This document shows positions 45,197-54,352 of a stretch of 64,000 bases of DNA, piece after piece. Position 1 is the first letter of the stretch. Each line of letters begins with the position of its first letter. This stretch comes from JBGSUZ01 sp963677505 (GTDB taxonomy: Bacteria; Bacillota; Clostridia; Peptostreptococcales; Acidaminobacteraceae). The stretch is from NCBI GenBank assembly GCA_963677505.2, contig CAXXWB010000045.1, positions 20,272-84,271 on the forward strand, read 5' to 3'. The notes under the pieces were generated by a model. The model worked only from the letters and a program-made list of their open reading frames with translations, had not been told where the DNA came from and made no database searches. Made by a program: the position numbers and the translations under genes.

Positions 45197-46186
45197 TTGA
45201 AAATCACAAAAAAAAGAATTTCAGTTCTAATGATATTATCAATCCTATTGTTGGCAACTACTGGTTGTAACAGCACAAAAACACAACCAGCGGCTAGCAA
45301 CAAACCAACAGTTACAGATGCAACTAAACAGATTCAGGTAATCGCCACTTTATTTCCACAGTATGACTTTACCAAAGCCATTGCAGGGGATAAGGTAAGC
45401 GTTCGCTTGCTAATGCCACCAGGTACCGAAGCCCACAGTTATGAGCCTACACCTAAAGATTTAGTAGATATTAAAAATGCTGACGTTTTCATATATACTT
45501 CCTTTGCAATGGAACCATGGGTTGAGAAAATAATTGCAGAAGCCAACCCAAATACGTTAATCATAGACGCAACTGAGGGTGTGAAGTACTATACAGCCAA
45601 AGAAATGGGTATCCCAAATCATGACAATGATTCAGACCATGATCATAACGGCGTAGATCCTCATGTATGGTTGGATCCTGCAAATGCCAGTATTATGGCT
45701 GGGAATATTGCCAAGGGCCTTATGAAAATTGACGCCGACAATGCTAACTTTTATAAAGAGAACTTAGTAGCATATCAGGCGGATCTCACTGCTTTAGATT
45801 TAGAAATTGCAGACACCCTTGGTAAGTTTAAGAGCAAAGAAATTATCTTTGCAGGGCATTTTGCTTTTGGGTATTTCTCTAAAAAATATGATATTGTATA
45901 CCATTCTCCATACGAAGGGTTTTCGCCTGATACAGAACCATCACCTCAAAACATAGCGGCTATGATTGATTTGATGAAATCAGAAAAGCAAAAAGTTGTT
46001 TATTACGAAGAACTAATTGATCCTAAAATTGCACGGGTTATAGCTTCGGAAACCGATGCAGAAATGGTAATGCTTCACGCTGCCCACAACGTTTCTAAAG
46101 AAGATTTATCAATGGGTCTGACTTATATACAAATTATGAAAGAAAATCTGTTAAAATTAAAGAAAGGGTTGGCTGGGCATGAGTAA
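45197..46186 (+). CDS. znuA: Zinc ABC transporter substrate-binding lipoprotein
   Basis: TTG start after AAGGAGG. Lipobox LLLATTGC, with Cys 24 as lipid anchor. 329 residues of the cluster A-I metal-binding family: LFPQYDFTKAI, PPGTEAHSYEPTP (metal His), an acidic His-rich loop NHDNDSDHDHNG near residue 145 followed by VDPHVWLDP (metal His) and FAGHFAFGYFSKKY (metal His). The His-rich loop favours zinc over manganese. First of the operon. Confidence 0.92.
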   Translation: MKITKKRISVLMILSILLLATTGCNSTKTQPAASNKPTVTDATKQIQVIATLFPQYDFTKAIAGDKVSVRLLMPPGTEAHSYEPTPKDLVDIKNADVFIYTSFAMEPWVEKIIAEANPNTLIIDATEGVKYYTAKEMGIPNHDNDSDHDHNGVDPHVWLDPANASIMAGNIAKGLMKIDADNANFYKENLVAYQADLTALDLEIADTLGKFKSKEIIFAGHFAFGYFSKKYDIVYHSPYEGFSPDTEPSPQNIAAMIDLMKSEKQKVVYYEELIDPKIARVIASETDAEMVMLHAAHNVSKEDLSMGLTYIQIMKENLLKLKKGLAGHE

Positions 46187-46907
46187 TCCTATATTATCCG
46201 TTAAAAATTTAAACGTTAGCTATGGTAAACAGCAAATACTTAATGGACTGAGTTTTGAAATTGAAAAAGGGGATTATGTAGGCATTGTTGGAGCTAACGG
46301 TTCAGGAAAAACCACTTTGGTAAGAGTGCTTTTAGGTCTGATTCAGCCTAATTCAGGAGACGTTAAATTTTCTCGTGGCAAAGACACCGCCATTGGATAT
46401 CTGCCTCAGCGAACTTTGGTCAATGACAGTTTCTTTCCTGCACAAGTTGATGAAATCGTTGGAACTGGCCTTATGGGCAGTCCAGAAGGTCGATTGATGA
46501 AGCGCAGTGAAAAACAACAACGTATTAAAGATACCCTGACGCTCCTCAATATGGATGGCTTTTTAAAGCGAAAAATTGGTTCTTTATCCATTGGGCAACA
46601 ACAAAGAGTCCTTCTTGCCAGAGCCTTAGTTTCCAGACCCGATTTACTGATTCTGGACGAGCCTACCAGTTCCTTAGATCCGAAGATAAGAGAAGAATTT
46701 TATGAAATGCTCCATCATCTGCACTTAAAACATCAGGTGACCATACTTCAGGTTTCCCACGATGTGAGCAGCATGGACCTATACATGAATAAACTTTTGC
46801 TCATGGGATTTGATGAAGTCCTATTTGGTAATTATCAAGACCTAAAAGATTCTCACGGGGGTCACATCCATGGTTTAGAAATTCAGCCCAAAGGGAGGAT
46901 TGAATAA
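46179..46907 (+). CDS. znuC: Zinc ABC transporter ATP-binding protein
   Basis: 242 residues; overlaps znuA by eight bases. Walker A GANGSGKTT, signature LSIGQQQR, Walker B LLILDEPTSSLD, H-loop VSHDV. Energises the permease encoded next, with which it shares the last and first base. Confidence 0.92.
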   Translation: MSNPILSVKNLNVSYGKQQILNGLSFEIEKGDYVGIVGANGSGKTTLVRVLLGLIQPNSGDVKFSRGKDTAIGYLPQRTLVNDSFFPAQVDEIVGTGLMGSPEGRLMKRSEKQQRIKDTLTLLNMDGFLKRKIGSLSIGQQQRVLLARALVSRPDLLILDEPTSSLDPKIREEFYEMLHHLHLKHQVTILQVSHDVSSMDLYMNKLLLMGFDEVLFGNYQDLKDSHGGHIHGLEIQPKGRIE

Positions 46908-47735
46908 TGAATAGTTATGTGGATTTATTCTTTCAAGCCTTTCAATATGACTTCATTATAGACGCATTATTGGTAGGGGTTTTAGTAGCTATTAGCTGCT
47001 CCATGCTAGGCACTTTTCTGGTTTTGAGAAAGCTTTCACTTATAGGAGATGGACTTGCTCATGTAAGTTTTGCAGCGGTTGCCATTGCTATGCTCACCGC
47101 ACAATCTCCTTTAGTAGTAGGCATTCCCATCGTGACGGGGGCTTCTTTACTGATATTAAAACTTCACGAAAAAACCAACATACACGGAGACGCAGCAATT
47201 GGATTGGTTTCCTCAATGTCCATTGCCATAGGGGTAATGCTTTCTAGCTTGTCTGGCGGCTACAATGTAGATTTGTTCAGCTATTTGTTTGGTAGTTTAT
47301 TGGTCATTAGTAATATGGACTTATTCTTGTCATTAACTTTAGCACTAACCGTTGTGATCTCAGTGATTTTGTTATATCCTAAACTTTTCGCCATAACTTT
47401 TGATGAAGAATATGCTCAGATATTAGGCATTAATATTAAACATATGAATTACCTTTTAAGTATTTTGACAGCAGTGACCATCGCTCTTGGTATTCGAATT
47501 GTAGGGACAATGCTTATTTCAAGTATGATTATATTTCCTGCAATTACAGCCCTTCAAGTTACCAACTCTTTTAAATCCACATTATTTTTGGGGTTGCAGT
47601 TTCAAGTCTTTCAGTGGTCTTGGGGGTACTCAGTTCTTTTGTCTTCAACTTGCCTTCAGGGGCAACCATTGTCATTATCAATGGCGTCTTTTTGCAATGA
47701 GTTATACTTACCGTAAAATTGTCATACAAAGCTGA
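46907..47735 (+). pseudogene. znuB: Zinc ABC transporter permease, two frameshifts
   Basis: ABC-3 family permease. The first 225 residues are in one frame (LVLRKLSLIGDGLAHVSFAAVA and further spans). Near 47595 the frame must change to read VAVSSLSVVLGVLSSFVFNLPSGATIVIINGV, and near 47690 again for FFAMSYTYRKIVIQS with the stop at 47733-47735. The restored length is about 275, the family norm. Both indels lie in a conserved operon, so assembly error is likely. Confidence 0.85.
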
Positions 47736-47748
47736 GGTGCTATTTAAT

Positions 47749-48171
47749 ATGGATATATTAAGTTCTGAAACTCTACTTAAGGAAAAAGGTCTAAAAACCA
47801 CAAAGCAGCGGTTAATTTTATTAAAAGTTCTATTAGATGCACCCATGCCTTTAAACGCAGATATGATTCTGGAAAAAATGAAATTGTCTTTGGCAGGCTG
47901 TAATTTATCCACGGTGTACAGAAATATGGAAATTCTTCTCAACAGAGATGTGATTCATGAAATAACCATTGATCAAAAATCTTATTATGCCATTAATCAA
48001 AGCCAACACGGGCATTATATTCAGTGTGTTCGTTGTAAAGAAATGACTCGGATTGAAGGCTGTCCCTTAGAATCTTATGAAAGGGAGTTAGAAAACAAGA
48101 CAGGGTATAAAGTCATTAAACATCGTGTTGAGCTTTTTGGTATTTGTAAAAAATGTGCCAAGAATTGCTAA
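47749..48171 (+). CDS. zur: Fur-family metal-responsive regulator (likely Zur)
   Basis: ATG 47749 after GAGGTG that overlaps the znuB end. 140 residues: winged-helix (GLKTTKQRLILLKVLL...LSTVYRNMEIL), then the dimer domain with metal site HGHYIQCVRCKEMT and C-terminal CKKCAKNC, so four cysteines hold structural zinc. Placement in a znu operon makes Zur the best call; PerR or Fur cannot be excluded by sequence alone. It probably represses the operon when zinc is plentiful. Confidence 0.85.
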   Translation: MDILSSETLLKEKGLKTTKQRLILLKVLLDAPMPLNADMILEKMKLSLAGCNLSTVYRNMEILLNRDVIHEITIDQKSYYAINQSQHGHYIQCVRCKEMTRIEGCPLESYERELENKTGYKVIKHRVELFGICKKCAKNC

Positions 48172-48217
48172 GTTACTGTTATAATAGAATTGTAATCTTA
48201 GCAATATTGGAGGCATT

Positions 48218-49583
48218 ATGAAAAAAATCAAAATTGACAAATCCTTTATGAGAACCATGATGGTTATCGGTATTCCTGTAATGGTTCAAAACTTCTTATC
48301 CACTGCTCTTAATTTGATTGACACCTTGATGATAGGGCAGGTTGGCAAAAATGAACTCGCTGCAGTTGGTTTAGCCACCAGCTTTTTTTGTGATGATTCT
48401 TTTAATATTTGGCATAAATAGTGGCGCCTCTGTCTTTATTGCTCAGTTTTGGGGACGAAGGGACGAGAAAAATATTAAAAAAACTATGGGAATTGGCTTA
48501 ATATTTGGTGGGATTGTCAGCTCGATATTTCTACTAATTGGTCAAATTTTTCCAGAACAGGTCATGTCAATTCTCAGTGATGGAAACCCTACACTGATTG
48601 CCCATGGGACCATCTATCTAAAAATCGTATCATGGTCCTACATATTAACAGCCATTTCATTTTCTTTCTCAGTGGCTGCAAGAAGTATTGCCCAAGCTAC
48701 AATGCCTACCGTGGTCAGCGCTATTTCTGTATTGATTAACGCTGTGTTAAATTACGTTTTGATTTACGGCCAATTTGGTTTTCCTCAAATGGGGGTTGCG
48801 GGCGCAGCTTTAGCGACGACCATTGCAAGAGGCGTTGAAATGATTACTATAATTGTTATACTTTACAGTCAAAACAGTCCCTTGGCAGCGCGATTCAAAG
48901 AACTTTTCAATTTTGATCGTCAATATTTAAAAACTGTAATGACCACTTCATTGCCTGTTATCATCAATGAGTCTATGTGGGCTGTGGGTAATGTTATGTA
49001 CACCATCGCCATTGCAAAAATCAGTGCAGATGCCGTTGCCTCTTACCAAGTGGGTATTTCTGTATACCGTTTCTTTTATGAAGTGGTGTTTATAGGCTTT
49101 GCCAGTGCTTGTCAGGTCATGATTGGCAATAGCATTGGAGCTGGCAGAGAAGACGAAGCCAAATCTCATGCAAAGCATTTCCTATGGTTGAATCAAATCG
49201 GGGCCGTTTTCATCGTTGCAGCCCTATACTTTACCGCTTCGTGGAACGTCTCCCTATTCGGTCTACCTCCAGAAGTCAGTAACAGTGCGGCTAATCTGGT
49301 AAAACTTTATGGTATATTTTCCTTCTTTAAGTGCTTTAATCTATTAATGATTGTAGGTATTTTACGTGGAGGCGGGGACACCCACTTTGCTATGCGAGTA
49401 GAGCTTGCAGCCGTATGGCTGGTTGGTGTGCCATTATCTTTCATTTGTGCTGTAATGCTTCATTGGTCTGTAGAGTGGACAGTAACCGCTATGCTGATGG
49501 AAGAAGTGGTTAAGTCGGTATTCTGCTATTACCGGTATATGAGTAAAAAATGGTGTCGCAATGTTATAGGAGAATTTAATTAA
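48218..49583 (+). pseudogene. MATE-family efflux transporter, frameshifted
   Basis: GGAGG before ATG 48218. The first 58 codons give VIGIPVMVQNFLSTALNLIDTLMIGQVG, typical of the first MATE repeat; the frame breaks in the T7 run near 48385 and resumes FVMILLIFGINSGASVFIAQFWGRRDEKNIKKTMG to 49583. About 455 residues when joined by adding one T, with 12 spans. Exports cationic drugs by sodium or proton antiport. Confidence 0.85.
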
Positions 49584-49603
49584 TTTTGCTGGAGGATGGC
49601 ATT

Positions 49604-51385
49604 ATGGAAGTGAAGCTGGATAAAACCACAAGCATTTTAAATAAATCATCCATCGTCTTGTTTGAATGGGATGTGGAAGCTGAAGTCACCCTTAATTTTG
49701 TGTCTGATAGCATAGGGGCTTTTGGCTATACACCTGAAGACTTTTATACAGGTGAATTTGCTGAATTTTGGCCATTTATCTATGAGGCAGACCGTGAAAA
49801 GGCAAAGCGGACCATTCACGATGCTAGAATGCGTCAGCAAAAGGAAATTCGGCATAATTATAGAGTGATTTGCAAAAGTGGAAAAGTGAAATGGGTAGAA
49901 GAACTGGTTATCTTTGAAAAAGACCACTATGGCGAAATAATAAAAGAGTTAGGTGTTATTTACGATGTGACTAAGCAAAAACAAATGGAAGAAATAATTG
50001 CGAGAAGCGAGCGTAAATATCGTAATTTATTTGAAAAAGGGCCCACATTACTTTTACAGTTAGATTCAGATGGAAAAATTGTAACGGTAAATAAAGCCGC
50101 TCTTAGCGTTTTAGAATATCGTAAGCATGAACTTATGGGAATGCCTTTAAGTCAGCTGATGGTTGAGCCTTCTGAAAATTTTCTAGTAGAGTTGCTGAAG
50201 GAACCTTCCCAAATTCCTACTGAACTCAGTATAATAAATAAAGGCAATCAAGTGGTAACCCTTTCTGTTCTCAACCATCGCCTAGATATTGACGATCTTA
50301 CGAGAGAACACTACTTGATTGGGCAAAATATAACGCAAATGAAGGCGAATGAAAAACAAATTCAATATTTAAGCTATCATGACCAATTAACAGGTTTATT
50401 TAATGCCAATTATTTCGATGCCTACTTAAAACAGTTGAATGAGGAAACTGGTCGACATTATGCCGTCGTACTGGGACAGCTTTATCAACTAAAGAAGACG
50501 TGTGAACTCTTCGGACAAAAGTTAGGCGAAGAGTTGGTATTGGCCGTTACAGAAATCCTTAAGAACAGTTGCAGACAAACCGACATTGTGTGCCGAGTAG
50601 ATGAAGATTTGTTCGCAATGATATTGCCAGATGCAGACGACCACGTAGCCATGACTGTGTGTGCCCGCGTAAAGGAGTCCTGTGAGCAGTGTACAGAACT
50701 ATTAGTATTACCTCAAATGTCTTTAGGTTATGGCAGTAAATCCACTGTTGAAGCAACTATAGAAGAAGTTCTTGGTCAAGCGGCAAGTCGTCAGCAAACC
50801 AGTATGAACGAAATTGTTCAACCCCTTCGAAGTGATAAGTTAATCTCCTTAAAAGATCGATTGGAAGATAAAACCTTGGAGTCCAGTGAACATTGTAAAC
50901 GCATTCAACAGTACAGCGTTGCTTTAGCAAGAAAATTGGGTTTATCCGATTCTCAAATAGATCAAGTCAGCCTCGCCAGTTATTTTCATGACGTAGGGCG
51001 TATGGGGGTGGCTTCAGAAGTATTACTAAAGCAGGGTGCATTAACCGATGACGAATGGACTTTGATGCAGCAACATAGCGAATTTGGCTATAACGTCCTT
51101 ATTTCATGTGGCAACGTGGATGAAATGGCATTAGCCGTTCGCCATCATCATGAACATTGGGATGGGACAGGCTACCCTGATGGTCTAAAAGGTCTAGAAA
51201 TACCATTGGTTTCCAGAATTATTGCTCTAGCAGATGCCTATGATGTAATGACCAACGATAGGGTTTACAGCAGGTCTATGACCAAGCACGAAGCCATTGA
51301 AGAAATTATCAGATGTAAAGGCAGTCAGTTTGATCCCACGTTGGTGGACGCGTTTATTCACTGCTTAACCTATTTTCTGGCTTAA
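49604..51385 (+). CDS. PAS-degenerate GGDEF-HD-GYP signalling protein
   Basis: ATG 49604 follows GGAGGA. 593 residues: two PAS domains (about 10-130 and 140-250), a GGDEF-like domain (about 260-415) in which the signature reads RVDED in place of GGDEF, so no diguanylate cyclase activity is expected, and an HD-GYP domain with YFHDVGRMG, the first HD pair, and HHEHWDGTGYPDGLKG, the full HD-GYP signature. It should hydrolyse cyclic di-GMP, sensing through PAS. No membrane span. Confidence 0.88.
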   Translation: MEVKLDKTTSILNKSSIVLFEWDVEAEVTLNFVSDSIGAFGYTPEDFYTGEFAEFWPFIYEADREKAKRTIHDARMRQQKEIRHNYRVICKSGKVKWVEELVIFEKDHYGEIIKELGVIYDVTKQKQMEEIIARSERKYRNLFEKGPTLLLQLDSDGKIVTVNKAALSVLEYRKHELMGMPLSQLMVEPSENFLVELLKEPSQIPTELSIINKGNQVVTLSVLNHRLDIDDLTREHYLIGQNITQMKANEKQIQYLSYHDQLTGLFNANYFDAYLKQLNEETGRHYAVVLGQLYQLKKTCELFGQKLGEELVLAVTEILKNSCRQTDIVCRVDEDLFAMILPDADDHVAMTVCARVKESCEQCTELLVLPQMSLGYGSKSTVEATIEEVLGQAASRQQTSMNEIVQPLRSDKLISLKDRLEDKTLESSEHCKRIQQYSVALARKLGLSDSQIDQVSLASYFHDVGRMGVASEVLLKQGALTDDEWTLMQQHSEFGYNVLISCGNVDEMALAVRHHHEHWDGTGYPDGLKGLEIPLVSRIIALADAYDVMTNDRVYSRSMTKHEAIEEIIRCKGSQFDPTLVDAFIHCLTYFLA

Positions 51386-51419
51386 ACCCATAACTTCGGT
51401 AAAGTATCTATTAAATCGA

Positions 51420-53302
51420 GTAGGGGGAAAATGATTATTTCATTTTCCGACCTCTCACACCACCGTACGTACCGTTCGGTATACGGCGGTTCAATCGCAT
51501 AAGTGCTTTAAGCGTAGTTGCTCGTACTGGGCTGGAAAGTCATAATAGCCAGCCTGTACGAGCTTTTCATTTGTGATGGACCGCGAAAGTACTGCACTTC
51601 CAGCTATTCGCCAGTATCCTAGTCGGGTATTGCCCCATTGATACGCCTGCCATTCTGATATTCCAAGTTTCTTAAGATTCATCACCCTCGTTTTGGGTTT
51701 CTTCCATTGTTTCCAGATATACATGCGGAATCTTCTGCGCAACCACTCATTCCATGACATGATTGTCCGTTTGATGTCAGCTACGTGATAGTAACCAAGC
51801 CATCCTCGGATGAAACTCTTTACTTTCTCAAATACCACTCGCACATTCTTTCCCTGATTACGGCGTGTCAGTTCTTTCAGCTTCCTTTTCGCTTTTACCA
51901 AAGATTCACGGTGAGCTCTGATAAAGATGCCCTTTCCATTCTTCCCAAGACAAAAACCAAGGAATTTAAAATGTTTTATTGCTAAAACGCTGACATTTTT
52001 GCTCTTTTGGACATTCATTTTCAGTTTCAGTTTACCCTCAAGATACTTACGACAGGTTTCCAGAAGGCGGTTTGCCGCTCGCTTGCTTTTCGCAAGTACC
52101 ACAATGTCATCTGCATAGCGAATTACCTTCACATCTCTGGATGCCATCTCCTGATCAAATTCATTCAAATATATGTTCGCCAGTAAAGGTGATAGAGGCC
52201 CGCCTTGTGGTGAGCCTTCTTCGGTTTTGCTGATGATTCCATTTTTCATGACGCCACTTTTCAAGTATTTCTTGATGAGTTCCGTCACACGTTTATCTTG
52301 GATATGTTTGCGTAGAAGATTCAGGAGCAGTTCGTGATTCAAGGTGTCGAAGTACTTCGATAGGTCTATTTCCACCGCGTGGACATATCCCTGTTCTGCA
52401 TACGCCTTCACTTTCTGAATCGCCTGCTGTGCGCTTCTTTTCGGGCGGTAGCCATAGCTCCCTTCCGAAAAGAGTGGTTCAAAGATTGGTTGAAGCTTCT
52501 GGGAGATAGCTTGTTGAATGATACGGTCGATGACCGTTGGAATACCAAGCTTTCGTACACCACCATCTGCTTTTGGAATTTCCTTTCGCCTAACTGGGCT
52601 TGGCTTGTATCTGCCTTCCCGAATACTTTGTAGGAGTTCCTCACGATTTGCCTTTATCCAAGGAAGCGCCTCCTCAACGGTTATGCCATCGATTCCCGGC
52701 GCTCCATGGTTACGCTTGACTTGTCTATAAGCCTTGTTCAGGTTTTCTCTGTCCAGTATGCTTTCCAGCAAGTCGTTTGCACCGCCTCTTTCTTTACCTT
52801 CCCGAGAGTTGGTGCTCAGCACTCCTACAGTACTCTTTGCGTTCCACGCCATCCCTTTGCAGGCAGTCCTTTCGGTATTCTGCTTTCAACACACCAACCT
52901 CCTTCTAGTTCTTAATCGAGACTTACGATTGTTCAGTCCTTCCCGAAAAAAACTCGGTACTATGACCTCGGCTGACTTCTCACAGCAAGCTTTACTCCGT
53001 ATTTCAGACTGTCTTACTTCACGTCTGTGAGACCTCCCCAGGTAAGAACGCACTCTTTCGCTCCATCTATCTGCCACATTTACAATAATTAGTTTCGAGT
53101 AGTTATTGGACTTTGACTTGAATTGCAGCCTTATCCCTAATTATTGCCTGATGTGATTTCTGTTCGTCAGACCAGAGCTTTGCCGCCGGCTTCCTTCAGA
53201 TTCCACCTCGCGGTGGACACCCTTGCCTTAAGCTATACACTTCCCACTACTAGGGCGTGTTCGGGACTTTCACCCGTTAGAGTGCGCCCATGCTGGGCGC
53301 AC
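51420..53302 (-). mobile_element. Group IIC intron with reverse transcriptase
   Basis: On the minus strand it begins GTGCGCCCAGCATGGG (53302 downward) and continues GGGTGAAAGTCCCGAACACG, then GGCAAGGGTGTCCACC, GAATCTGAAGGAAGC and CTTACCTGGGGAGGTC. Domain V reads TTGAACCGCCGTATACCG then AACGGTACGTACGGTGGTG, the same as I recall for the Oceanobacillus IIC intron, followed by domain VI and an end in CCCCCTAC at 51420. About 1.88 kb. It sits just 3' of the ung terminator hairpin on the same strand, the usual site for class C introns. Confidence 0.9.
51491..52852 (-). CDS. ltrA: Group II intron reverse transcriptase/maturase
   Basis: 453 residues: RT domain with RNHGAPGIDGIT, PKADGGVRKLGIPTVIDRIIQQ, EGSPQGGPLSPLLANI and catalytic YADD (VIRYADDIVVL), then a maturase X domain (FLGFCLGKNGKG, FEKVKSFIRGWLGYY). 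It has no HNH endonuclease domain, in line with class C introns that insert without target cleavage of both strands. The frame is intact, so the intron may be mobile. The start is uncertain. Confidence 0.92.
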   Translation of the reverse strand: MAWNAKSTVGVLSTNSREGKERGGANDLLESILDRENLNKAYRQVKRNHGAPGIDGITVEEALPWIKANREELLQSIREGRYKPSPVRRKEIPKADGGVRKLGIPTVIDRIIQQAISQKLQPIFEPLFSEGSYGYRPKRSAQQAIQKVKAYAEQGYVHAVEIDLSKYFDTLNHELLLNLLRKHIQDKRVTELIKKYLKSGVMKNGIISKTEEGSPQGGPLSPLLANIYLNEFDQEMASRDVKVIRYADDIVVLAKSKRAANRLLETCRKYLEGKLKLKMNVQKSKNVSVLAIKHFKFLGFCLGKNGKGIFIRAHRESLVKAKRKLKELTRRNQGKNVRVVFEKVKSFIRGWLGYYHVADIKRTIMSWNEWLRRRFRMYIWKQWKKPKTRVMNLKKLGISEWQAYQWGNTRLGYWRIAGSAVLSRSITNEKLVQAGYYDFPAQYEQLRLKHLCD

Positions 53303-53307
53303 AATTT

Positions 53308-53362
53308 AAAAGGGATAACCACTTTCCAAAAAGATTATTTCTGGAAAGTGGTTATCCCTTTT
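53308..53362 (-). terminator. ung terminator used as intron target
   Basis: A 21-bp arm from 53308 (AAAAGGGATAACCAC...) pairs perfectly with 53342-53362, loop of 13 bases. On the minus strand it lies 18 bases after the ung stop and is followed by TTTTAAATT, then the intron's first base. Confidence 0.88.
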
Positions 53363-53379
53363 AATATTTTTAAGATATG

Positions 53380-54054
53380 CTAAATCGAAGAAATTTGCCA
53401 ATCTATTGGATTCATTTCATTGGCAATTAAAAATTCATTGACCTTGGAGAAGTGACCACAGCCTAAAAAACCTCTGTGAGCTGACAAAGGACTTGGATGT
53501 GGGGCTTTTAAAATTAAATGCATGTTGTTGGTAACAAGAACTGCATGGTCTTGTGCATGTTTTCCCCAAAGTAGAAAAACAATGGGAGTTTCGTGACCAT
53601 TGAGAGCAGAAATCACTGCCGAGGTAAATGTATGCCAACCGATTGAAGCATGAGAATTAGCTTGACCTGCTCTTACACTCAAGGAGGTATTCAAGAGGAG
53701 CACCCCTTGATCAGCCCATTTTTTAAGGTACCCATTATTAGGAACAGAACAGCCCAGATCTTGATTTAATTCCTTATAAATGTTCTGTAGGGAAGGGGGA
53801 ATTGCTACCCCTGGCTTTACAGAAAAGCTCAATCCATGAGCCTGTCCTGGTCCATGGTAAGGATCTTGACCCAAAATAACCACTTTAACATCTTGGTAAT
53901 CGGTAAAATGCAAAGCGTTGAATAAATCATGCTGCTCAGGATAGACTGTGTAATTTTTATATTCAGAGATAAGTGTTTGTCTGAGTTTTTGATAATAAGG
54001 CTTTTCAAATTCATCGTTCAAGTATTTTGCCCATTGGTTATTAAGTATAGCCAT
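53380..54054 (-). CDS. ung: Uracil-DNA glycosylase
   Basis: 224 residues; removes uracil from DNA. Motifs GQDPYHGPGQAHGLSFSV (water-activating Asp), LLNTSLSVR, FLLWGKHAQ and the DNA-intercalation loop HPSPLSAHRGF are all present. GAGGATA precedes the ATG. tRNA-Leu lies 35 bases upstream on the same strand, so read-through is possible. Confidence 0.95.
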   Translation of the reverse strand: MAILNNQWAKYLNDEFEKPYYQKLRQTLISEYKNYTVYPEQHDLFNALHFTDYQDVKVVILGQDPYHGPGQAHGLSFSVKPGVAIPPSLQNIYKELNQDLGCSVPNNGYLKKWADQGVLLLNTSLSVRAGQANSHASIGWHTFTSAVISALNGHETPIVFLLWGKHAQDHAVLVTNNMHLILKAPHPSPLSAHRGFLGCGHFSKVNEFLIANEMNPIDWQISSI

Positions 54055-54089
54055 TTTTATATATCCTCATTATGTTCAAAAAATAAAAA

Positions 54090-54176
54090 TGGTGCGAGGG
54101 ATGGGACTCGAACCCACACAGCCCGGAAGCCACAAGAACCTGAATCTTGCGCGTCTGCCAATTCCGCCACCCTCGC
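54090..54176 (-). tRNA. tRNA-Leu (anticodon CAG)
   Basis: On the minus strand it runs GCGAGGGTGGCGGAATTGG to ATCCCTCGCACCA with encoded CCA. Acceptor GCGAGGG/CCCTCGC; anticodon stem CAAGA/TCTTG around TTCAGGT gives CAG; long variable arm (GTGGCTTCCGGGCTGT region) and T-arm GTGGGTTCGAGTCCCAT fit a class II leucine tRNA. 87 nt. Confidence 0.93.
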
Positions 54177-54352
54177 ACGTGATAACATTATCATTATAGT
54201 ACGTTAAATATATTTTGAAAAGTATTTTTTTATAATAGGGGTTTAAAAAGTCGCTAAAATAAAAACACACCCATAAAAAGTAAAAAGATAATGCATTTTA
54301 GCCATATAAACATTATAATAATATCACTAAGGAAAGATTGGAGATTTGAAGG

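Noticed and set aside
52379..53030. Plus-strand frames across the group II intron
   Set aside because: They run antisense to the reverse transcriptase and structured intron RNA and show no family features.
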